From Bacilli bacterium (GTDB lineage: Bacteria; Bacillota_I; Bacilli_A; RF39; UBA660), in assembly GCA_017411235.1 (NCBI GenBank), contig JAFPMR010000146.1, positions 1-7,767 on the forward strand: a DNA stretch of 7,767 nucleotides. The letters are read 5' to 3'. A model generated the notes under the pieces. It ran no database searches. It saw only the letters and a program-made list of their open reading frames with translations, and was not told the origin of the DNA. Made by a program: the position numbers and the translations under genes. Positions 1-5,072 of this stretch are shown piece by piece. The number at the start of each line of letters is the position of its first letter. Within the stretch, counting starts at the first letter, position 1.

Positions 1-1237
1 AATAACCTTCTTTTAAAGTAACTGGTGGTTCTTCATAAATACTTTTTTCCAATAAATCATATAATTTAGATTCATCACATAATTTATAATCGAATCCTAA
101 TTCTTTAATCTTAGAACTAATACTAGGTAATACACTTAAACTTCTTTTAATTTGTAAAACATCTCTACCATTTAAATTACCATTAATTGTTTTACCACAA
201 AGTCTTTCTAAATCATAAACTTCATCTAATTCATGAGTTAACTCTTCCTTTAAAATAAATTCATTGCGAAGTTTATCAATCATATCATAACGTCTTATAA
301 TACCATCTTTATCTTTTAAAGGATTAGCAAGCCAGTTGTGTAATGTTCTACTACCCATAGCTGTTTTGGTTTTATCAAGCAACCAAATAAGACTATAAGT
401 TCTTTCTTTTAATCTCAAAGTTTCAAACAATTCAAGATTACGTATTGTATGAACATCCATCTCTAAATAATCATCAGGATAAACTATTTCAACATTTTTA
501 ACATGATCTAATTCTTTTAATTGTTTAACAACTAAGTAATACATTAAATGTTTAACACCTAGTTTATGTCTCATTTCTTTTAAATCTTTATAAATAGATT
601 CATACTTATCTTCTAAATAAAATGGACAAACACTACATTCAATATCATAATTATTTTTCAAACTATCAATTATTTCTTTATTATCTTCATATAAAATAAC
701 TTCTTTTAAACCTAAATTTAAAATAGTATTAAATAGTTTTTCATTATCTTTTGCTAGTTCCATAATATAAAAAGAACCAGTAGAAATATCAGCATAAGTA
801 ATAGTATATAGATTATTAAAATCTAGTATTGATGCTATATAGTTATTATCATATTCTTTTAACATTTCATAATCTACCACAGTACCTTTACTAATTACTT
901 GAATAACTCCCCTTTTAACAGTACCTTTTGCTGTTTTTGGATCTTCTAATTGCTCACAAATAGCAATCTTATAACCTTTACTAACAAGTTTTTCTATATA
1001 AGGTCTAACACTATGAAAAGGAACTCCGCACATAGGAACTCTTTCATCTAAACCAGCATTCTTGCTAGTTAATGTAAGTTCAAGTTCTCTACTACATAAC
1101 AAAGCGTCTTCAAAAAATAATTCATAAAAGTCCCCTAAACGAAAGAATAGTAATTCTTCTTGATATTGATCTTTAATATCCATGTATTGTTTCATACCAG
1201 GACTTAGTTTACTTCTATCTACTTCATTTCTCTTCAT
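1..1237 (-). CDS. mutS: DNA mismatch repair protein MutS, N-terminal 412 residues (gene runs off left edge)
   Basis: MutS binds mismatches and small loops in DNA and, with ATP, recruits MutL. My translation from the ATG at 1237 is open to base 2 and gives 412 of the usual 800-900 residues. The N-terminal mismatch-binding domain shows RLGDFYELF, with the Phe37-x-Glu39 pair that wedges into the mismatch, followed by CGVPFHS. A connector region follows, then the core begins at M294 with MGSRTLHNWLANPL. The last visible segment, EEPPVTLKEGY, belongs to the lever/clamp region. The Walker ATPase and the C-terminal dimer domain lie outside the window, so their integrity cannot be judged. The start is supported by the conserved SPGMKQY segment at residues 12-18 and a weak AAGTGATG ribosome site. 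An extended -10 promoter sits 20 bases upstream. Family assignment is secure. Confidence 0.96.
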   Translation of the reverse strand, partial: MKRNEVDRSKLSPGMKQYMDIKDQYQEELLFFRLGDFYELFFEDALLCSRELELTLTSKNAGLDERVPMCGVPFHSVRPYIEKLVSKGYKIAICEQLEDPKTAKGTVKRGVIQVISKGTVVDYEMLKEYDNNYIASILDFNNLYTITYADISTGSFYIMELAKDNEKLFNTILNLGLKEVILYEDNKEIIDSLKNNYDIECSVCPFYLEDKYESIYKDLKEMRHKLGVKHLMYYLVVKQLKELDHVKNVEIVYPDDYLEMDVHTIRNLELFETLRLKERTYSLIWLLDKTKTAMGSRTLHNWLANPLKDKDGIIRRYDMIDKLRNEFILKEELTHELDEVYDLERLCGKTINGNLNGRDVLQIKRSLSVLPSISSKIKELGFDYKLCDESKLYDLLEKSIYEEPPVTLKEGY

Positions 1238-1256
1238 ATTACATCACTTATCGCTT

Positions 1257-1265
1257 ATTATAGCA
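1257..1265 (-). promoter_or_regulatory. Extended -10 promoter candidate for mutS
   Basis: On the minus strand this reads TGCTATAAT, a perfect TGn extended -10 followed by a consensus -10 hexamer. It lies 20 bases before the mutS ATG, giving a predicted leader of about 13 bases. No good -35 is visible; the nearest at the right distance is TTAATT, inside the preceding terminator. The promoter begins one base after the U-tract of that terminator. Confidence 0.6.
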
Positions 1266-1266
1266 C

Positions 1267-1293
1267 AAAAAAAGAAGAAATTAATCTTCTTTT
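1267..1293 (-). terminator. Intrinsic terminator of the 323-residue surface protein gene
   Basis: On the minus strand a 9-bp stem AAAAGAAGA/TCTTCTTTT closes a 6-base loop and runs into seven T residues. The stem is weak in G+C, but the layout is that of an intrinsic terminator. The stop codon of the gene (1281-1283) lies inside the loop, so terminator and coding end overlap. Confidence 0.7.
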
Positions 1294-2252
1294 ATAACAT
1301 AAGGATTATCAATAGTACCAAAACCATCTAAATCAACATTGGTAATATTAATAACAGGTTTAATTGGCATATCTAAAGTAATATCAATTACAGTAACTTT
1401 ATTATCTTTTAAAGCAAACACTTTATTATTAGATGTACCATTTAATAATAACATATCACCTAAATAATTTTCTTTACTATTTAATAGTACTAAAGCAGCT
1501 TCTCTAGCATTTAAAGTACCAACATAACTATTATATGATCCATCTAAATTAACTAATGTATCTACATCAACATCAGTATAACTAGAAATATCAAATTCTC
1601 CTTCAACAACATATTTGCTGCCTTTTAAGTTTTCATTAAACCATTTATTTAATACCATTTGTAAATTGCTATCACTAAAGTAATTACTTACACCATAATT
1701 AAATGATAAATCACTTTCATCTAAAACAACACGGTAAGAACCATCTCCATTGATTCTAACAATTCTAAACATCATACCATTAAACATAAAATAATTATTC
1801 TTAGCTTCTCCAGGATAATAATAACTAGTTCCATCATTATCATAAATAGGATTTAAACCATCTAATGATAAGTACTTAGCAGTTATATCTTTAAAAATAA
1901 TTGTACATTCAACATTTGAATTAACAAAAGGAACATAAAATGAATCAGTAATTCTATCGTATTCTACAACACCTTGAGTACAAGTAATTCCAGCAAATTC
2001 ACCTTCTGAATGCAAAGTATCTCTAAAAGAAATACCACCATCAACTCTATTATGATATTCCTTAATTTCACCATCTACTATTTCTAAATTAATATCATAG
2101 TGATCAGTAGTCTCTAAATCAACTTTATATGAAAAAGTAATACCAACTAGAGCCAAACAAATACATCCAAGTACCAATAAAGGAATAAATGCATTATTTA
2201 TAAAGCTTGCTGTATTCTTTTTTATATCTTTACGAGAATTTATTTTCTTCAT
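1281..2252 (-). CDS. Signal-anchored surface protein with a C-terminal DUF6273-like module
   Basis: Function is unknown. The 323-residue product has a basic N-terminus, one hydrophobic segment (about 22-41) and a long polar remainder, so it is probably anchored in the membrane with its body outside. Cys91 and Cys116 bracket a short beta-rich segment (ITCTQG to ECTIIF) and could form a disulfide. Residues 152-177 carry an NNYFMFNG...FRIVRINGDG motif, followed by a SNLQMVLNKWFNENL stretch. The end reads IKPVINI, then GFGTIDNPYVI (310-320). From memory, this order resembles secreted proteins of gut Firmicutes with DUF6273-like C-termini, but that was not searched. AGGAG sits 8 bases before the ATG. 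The gene has its own promoter and terminator, so it appears to be a single-gene unit. The 301-residue protein at 4104-5009 carries a divergent copy of the same C-terminal half. Confidence 0.8.
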   Translation of the reverse strand: MKKINSRKDIKKNTASFINNAFIPLLVLGCICLALVGITFSYKVDLETTDHYDINLEIVDGEIKEYHNRVDGGISFRDTLHSEGEFAGITCTQGVVEYDRITDSFYVPFVNSNVECTIIFKDITAKYLSLDGLNPIYDNDGTSYYYPGEAKNNYFMFNGMMFRIVRINGDGSYRVVLDESDLSFNYGVSNYFSDSNLQMVLNKWFNENLKGSKYVVEGEFDISSYTDVDVDTLVNLDGSYNSYVGTLNAREAALVLLNSKENYLGDMLLLNGTSNNKVFALKDNKVTVIDITLDMPIKPVINITNVDLDGFGTIDNPYVIKED

Positions 2253-2279
2253 AAGCTACTCTCCTAATATATCAATTCT

Positions 2280-2308
2280 ATTATAGAATAAATAGAATAT
2301 AAAATCAA
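2280..2308 (-). promoter_or_regulatory. Sigma-A-like promoter of the 323-residue surface protein gene
   Basis: Minus strand: -35 TTGATT (2308-2303), 17-base spacer, -10 TATAAT (2285-2280). The predicted start is near 2273, giving a leader of about 20 bases with AGGAG at 2265-2261. This is one of the clearest promoters in the window. Confidence 0.75.
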
Positions 2309-2320
2309 TCATGCCCAATA

Positions 2321-2343
2321 AAAAAACTGATATAAAATCAGTT
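2321..2343 (-). terminator. Intrinsic terminator of the 26-residue peptide gene
   Basis: The minus strand forms a perfect 7-bp stem AACTGAT/ATCAGTT with a 5-base loop, followed by an uninterrupted run of six T. It starts directly after the TAG stop (2346-2344). It separates the small gene from the promoter of the next gene, whose -35 is 13 bases further on. Confidence 0.8.
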
Positions 2344-2424
2344 CTAAGCAGTTAACGCAATAACTGCAATAATAGCTAGTAAAAATAGTACTATAAAAAA
2401 TCTGTGTTTTGTCTCTGTAATCAT
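2344..2424 (-). CDS. 26-residue single-pass membrane peptide
   Basis: This reading frame encodes 26 residues. A short polar, basic N-terminus (MITETKHR) is followed by an almost purely hydrophobic stretch (FFIVLFLLAIIAVIALTA), which is the pattern of a one-helix membrane peptide with its N-terminus inside. GGAGG (2439-2435) lies 10 bases before the ATG, slightly far but strong. A promoter fits upstream and a perfect hairpin with U-tract begins after the stop, so the frame sits inside a complete transcription unit. It lies 100 bases downstream of the ylbL stop with no strong terminator between. I do not recognise a family. Possible roles include a small regulator or substrate of a membrane protein, a division inhibitor of SidA type, or a type I toxin; none is shown. 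Coding status rests on signals and composition. Confidence 0.72.
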   Translation of the reverse strand: MITETKHRFFIVLFLLAIIAVIALTA

Positions 2425-2450
2425 TATACTATTTCCTCCATACACATTTT

Positions 2451-2470
2451 ATTTTATAAGATTTTATAAA
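2451..2470. repeat. Two tandem copies of a 10-base AT-rich unit
   Basis: The plus strand reads ATTTTATAAG then ATTTTATAAA, two adjacent copies with one mismatch. They cover the -10 hexamer and most of the spacer of the peptide promoter. One-turn spacing would suit a protein that binds repeatedly on one DNA face, but an AT-rich intergenic region can produce this by chance. Confidence 0.4.
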
Positions 2471-2479
2471 TTCAATCAA
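2451..2479 (-). promoter_or_regulatory. Promoter of the 26-residue peptide gene
   Basis: Minus strand: -35 TTGATT (2479-2474), 17-base spacer, -10 TAAAAT (2456-2451). The predicted start near 2444 gives a leader of about 20 bases that contains the GGAGG. No LexA-type GAAC...GTTC palindrome is visible here. Confidence 0.55.
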
Positions 2480-2508
2480 CCTATGACAGCCAAATAATCA
2501 ACACTTTA

Positions 2509-2522
2509 CGTCATTTTTGACG
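2509..2522 (-). other. Short stem-loop after the ylbL stop, without U-tract
   Basis: Five perfect base pairs CGTCA/TGACG with a 4-base loop begin two bases after the ylbL stop codon. What follows on the minus strand is TAAAGTG, not a T run, so it is a poor intrinsic terminator. It could protect the 3' end or allow transcription to continue into the small peptide gene. Confidence 0.35.
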
Positions 2523-2524
2523 AT

Positions 2525-3520
2525 TTATTTTTTCTCTAAATAATCAATAGCATCTTGTAATGTAGTTACTTTAACTATCTCTATATCATATTTTTTCTTT
2601 TTCTTAACTTCCATAGCTTCATCATAGTTACCTTCAGGTACTAAGAATACATCAGCTTTATTTCTAACAGCTCCCATTAATTTATATTTAACGCCACCTA
2701 TTTCACCAACAGATCCATCTAAAGATATTGTACCAGTACCAACTACCTTCATTCCTTTAGTTAAATCTTGTTTAGTAATAGCATTATACACCATCAAAGC
2801 CATCATCATACCACCACTAGGGCCAGATTCAGAAGATTTACTATCTATTTCAACTTTCATATCACTCTTAATATCAAAAGTAGTTAAAACCATTAAACCA
2901 ATATAATTAGATCCATCTTCTTCATAAACAACACCAGTAGCATCAACTTTCTTACCATCTCTTATAACAACAAAATCAAGTTTATCTCCTGGTTTATGTT
3001 TATTAACTATTTCTTTAAAATAGTTTAAATCTTCAACTTCTTCTCCATCACATTCAATAATGTTATCTCCAACTTTAATCGTTGTATCCGCTTCAGTACT
3101 AATATAAGCTACATAATTAACTTTGTTTTCAATTTCATATTCCACTCCAGCAGCTTGCATAGCAGTAACAATAGCATAATCTTTACTTTGTTCCAATAAT
3201 AAACGATCTCGTTTATTAGAATCCTCAATTGTTTCATTTTCATATGTAGATTCACTTTGAGGAACAATATCCCAATCCGGAATTACTAATGCTGCGACAA
3301 TATGAGGAATACTACCTTGTACAACACTAACATAAGCCATATTAAATGAACCAGATATATCTACACTTTCTCCATTTACTTTAACTCTATTTCCTAAATC
3401 AATAGTGCCGCCAGGCATTTCTACATCATAAGGAAGTCTAACAACAGCTAATAAAACTATTAATAGTATTACTATACAAAATATAAAATTATTTTTAATA
3501 AAGTCTAAAACTTTCTTCAT
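2525..3520 (-). CDS. ylbL: Membrane-anchored PDZ / Lon-like S16 serine protease, YlbL (DdcP) family
   Basis: This is an ATP-independent, outward-facing protease of the S16 fold. Numbered from the chosen start, one membrane helix spans about 11-28. A PDZ domain of roughly 125-200 follows (GDNIIECDGEEV, then KPGDKLDFVVIRDGK). The C-terminal Lon-type protease domain carries Ser235 in ESGPSGG and Lys280 in GGVKYKLMGA, the Ser-Lys dyad spaced as in Lon with two extra loop residues. The 331-residue length fits the family. An upstream in-frame ATG at 3532 would add MVKM, but it starts only four bases after the -10 hexamer. GGTGA at 3530-3526 best serves the ATG at 3520, with 3523 as an alternative. 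In B. subtilis the orthologue DdcP degrades the division inhibitor YneA after DNA damage. Here it is flanked by small and surface membrane proteins. Confidence 0.92.
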   Translation of the reverse strand: MKKVLDFIKNNFIFCIVILLIVLLAVVRLPYDVEMPGGTIDLGNRVKVNGESVDISGSFNMAYVSVVQGSIPHIVAALVIPDWDIVPQSESTYENETIEDSNKRDRLLLEQSKDYAIVTAMQAAGVEYEIENKVNYVAYISTEADTTIKVGDNIIECDGEEVEDLNYFKEIVNKHKPGDKLDFVVIRDGKKVDATGVVYEEDGSNYIGLMVLTTFDIKSDMKVEIDSKSSESGPSGGMMMALMVYNAITKQDLTKGMKVVGTGTISLDGSVGEIGGVKYKLMGAVRNKADVFLVPEGNYDEAMEVKKKKKYDIEIVKVTTLQDAIDYLEKK

Positions 3521-3525
3521 CATCT

Positions 3526-3530
3526 TCACC
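3526..3530 (-). promoter_or_regulatory. Ribosome binding site that decides the ylbL start
   Basis: GGTGA on the minus strand overlaps the first in-frame ATG (3532-3530) and lies 5 bases before the ATG at 3520. It resembles the GGTGATG sites used by neighbouring genes and argues that translation begins downstream of the first ATG. Confidence 0.5.
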
Positions 3531-3536
3531 ATTCTT

Positions 3537-3545
3537 ATTATAACA
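3537..3545 (-). promoter_or_regulatory. Extended -10 promoter candidate for ylbL
   Basis: The minus strand reads TGTTATAAT, a TGn extended -10 with a consensus hexamer. The predicted start near 3530 falls in the first in-frame ATG, which supports the shorter ylbL protein. No convincing -35 is visible, as is common for extended -10 promoters. Confidence 0.55.
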
Positions 3546-3588
3546 TCTATCTAAATAAAAATTTGAAACAAATAATAATTCTTTACAT

Positions 3589-3612
3589 AAAAAAAGATAA
3601 GAAAACTTATCT
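3589..3612 (-). terminator. Intrinsic terminator of the two-gene surface protein operon
   Basis: A perfect 7-bp stem AGATAAG/CTTATCT with a 4-base loop is followed by six T on the minus strand. The TAG stop of the 168-residue gene (3613-3611) overlaps the base of the stem. A T run also flanks the hairpin on the plus strand, so it may work in both directions, although no plus-strand gene reads into it. Confidence 0.8.
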
Positions 3613-4117
3613 ATTTTTTTACTAACCTATATTCAAAAGTAATATCATTCTTTAGAACATCATCACTAGCACTTAATTTTAACCATGCCTTTATTAAATG
3701 AATCTTCGTATAACCAGGTTTTAAAGTATAACTAGTTAATACATAACCACCACCACTACGTGGTAATTCAGTTAATGTAGATACATAAATATCATCAGTA
3801 CTAATTCTTATTTGATCAAGCACCTCATCATCATGAACATTAGGTATAACAACTAAATCATATTCAACAACACTATCATTGTTATTAGTAACAGTATACT
3901 TAACTCCTTCTCCTTCTAATCCTTGACCATCAGAGTTCTTAACTAAAGCCTTTTGTTTAGAATCATCTACAACAATAACCATGCCTTGAACAGATGTTAC
4001 TTTATTGCCTTTACTCTTTTGAATAGCAAATACTGCGTAAACAATAACACCCATTAAGAAAATTAAAGCTAAGATCTCAATTATAATTTGTTTCTTTAAT
4101 TGCTCACTTACTACCAT
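3611..4117 (-). CDS. Single-pass membrane protein with extracellular beta-rich domain
   Basis: Function is unknown. The 168-residue product has a short N-terminus, a strong hydrophobic helix (about 11-32), a basic stop (QKSKGNK), then a polar domain without cysteine. That domain is rich in alternating hydrophobic residues, which suggests a beta-sandwich outside the cell. The segment 72-93 (VKYTVTNNNDSVVEYDL...IPN) matches residues 61-82 of the upstream 301-residue protein at the TN, DS, Y, I and N positions. Both may therefore contain the same fold. A later stretch, GYTKIHLIKAWLK (135-147), looks like a closing strand. The ATG overlaps the end of the upstream gene by 14 bases, with GAGGTG 4 bases before it, so translation is probably coupled. 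No adjacent sortase or SipW-type peptidase is visible. Camelysin/TasA-like proteins are a possible but unproven relative. Confidence 0.8.
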   Translation of the reverse strand: MVVSEQLKKQIIIEILALIFLMGVIVYAVFAIQKSKGNKVTSVQGMVIVVDDSKQKALVKNSDGQGLEGEGVKYTVTNNNDSVVEYDLVVIPNVHDDEVLDQIRISTDDIYVSTLTELPRSGGGYVLTSYTLKPGYTKIHLIKAWLKLSASDDVLKNDITFEYRLVKK

Positions 4118-5009
4118 AAGACACCTCGTAAGGATTAGCTATAGTACCATTTCCTTTAACAACTTTTACATCACCATCAAATTCTTTAATTATTCTTTGA
4201 TAATGTAGTTTACTCTTGGAATCAGTTCTAACCCCCACGTCAGCATCAACCATCTTAGCTATTTCTTGATCATCGCTTTCCAACCAATAACGATAATCAA
4301 TATTTAGCCATGAACTATTACCATATAAATTATCTTCACTTAAATCATGTTTATCATAACTTAATATATAATCTTCAACACTTAAATAATCATTATTTGT
4401 AACATAACGAGCAATACTACTAGCTTCACCTATTACTCTAATCTTACCATTAATTAAACCAACCATACGATATACTTCATTATCGATATTAATATAGTTA
4501 TTTACATGTTCCCCAAAGAAACGATAATTTCCATTATTATCTATAAATACATCTCCAGCTTCTTCTAAATAAGCCTTAAGAGAAGTATCTAATATATTAA
4601 TCTCTAAAGTAACATTAAAATCATTTTCTGAAGTAATCTCTAAAGTATGCATAACATAATCTCCATCATCGCCATTTTTAGTTAAAGATGAAGTAAATAT
4701 TATTTCTTTTTCTAATTTTCTTTCAGATTCACCATCTAATAAATAATAAACATTATCTTTAGTATTGTTTATTAGCTTAATAACATAATCTTGATTACTA
4801 TCTGATATATTAGTTATACCAAAATCAATCTTCTTATTATCCTTATTCAAAACACGATCAGTAGAATAAACTACTCTAAAATAATCACTGTAATCTTGTA
4901 TTAATTTTAAATCAACATCATCGCCACTATCCTTAGAATATGAAAAACCTAATAATAAAGCTGATAATGCAAAAACGAATATTAACAATAAATAATATTT
5001 CTTATTCAT
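4104..5009 (-). CDS. Signal-anchored surface protein, beta-rich N-half and DUF6273-like C-half
   Basis: Function is unknown. The 301-residue product starts with MNKK and a hydrophobic helix (about 5-22), followed by an acidic extracellular body. The first half holds a beta-strand motif at 61-82 (IDFGITNISDSNQDYVIKL) that recurs in the co-transcribed 168-residue protein. The second half has NNYINIDNEVYRMVGLINGK...RVIGE at 170-195 and ends with GNGTIANPYEV (286-296). The 323-residue protein at 1281-2252 carries the same two landmarks in the same order and at similar spacing, so the C-halves are probably homologous. The motif order recalls DUF6273-like secreted proteins, from memory only. AGGTG lies 5 bases before the ATG. 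The gene ends in TGA, which shows standard code usage. It is first in a two-gene unit, starting 61 bases after the lon stop. Confidence 0.82.
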   Translation of the reverse strand: MNKKYYLLLIFVFALSALLLGFSYSKDSGDDVDLKLIQDYSDYFRVVYSTDRVLNKDNKKIDFGITNISDSNQDYVIKLINNTKDNVYYLLDGESERKLEKEIIFTSSLTKNGDDGDYVMHTLEITSENDFNVTLEINILDTSLKAYLEEAGDVFIDNNGNYRFFGEHVNNYINIDNEVYRMVGLINGKIRVIGEASSIARYVTNNDYLSVEDYILSYDKHDLSEDNLYGNSSWLNIDYRYWLESDDQEIAKMVDADVGVRTDSKSKLHYQRIIKEFDGDVKVVKGNGTIANPYEVSYGSK

Positions 5010-5033
5010 AACATCACCTATTCTTACAACATA

Positions 5034-5042
5034 ATCTTACCA
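5034..5042 (-). promoter_or_regulatory. Weak extended -10 candidate for the two-gene surface operon
   Basis: The minus strand reads TGGTAAGAT, a TGn followed by a hexamer matching the -10 consensus at four of six positions. It lies one base beyond the U-tract of the lon terminator, as the mutS promoter does after its neighbour's terminator. The hexamer is poor, so read-through from lon is an alternative source of transcript. Confidence 0.3.
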
Positions 5043-5043
5043 T

Positions 5044-5072
5044 AAAAAAAGGAACATTTAAAGTTCCTTTTT
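5044..5072 (-). terminator. Intrinsic terminator of lon
   Basis: The minus strand forms AAAAAGGAAC/GTTCCTTTTT around a 7-base loop, followed by two further T. The TAA stop of lon (5073-5071) falls at the foot of the stem. This is a strong, typical terminator. Confidence 0.82.

Noticed and set aside
2401..2460. Antisense RNA to the small peptide, as in a type I toxin-antitoxin system
   Set aside because: A TATACT hexamer exists on the plus strand at 2425-2430, but no -35 or TGn is at the right distance and no plus-strand terminator pairs with it as a small transcript.
2436..2500. LexA/DinR box at the peptide promoter, which would support an SOS role
   Set aside because: No GAAC...GTTC palindrome or near match is visible in this stretch.
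4104..4106. Possible UGA-as-tryptophan genetic code because of the AT-rich, mollicute-like composition
   Set aside because: TGA ends the 301-residue frame exactly where the next gene overlaps, and tryptophans at conserved sites are TGG, so standard code fits.
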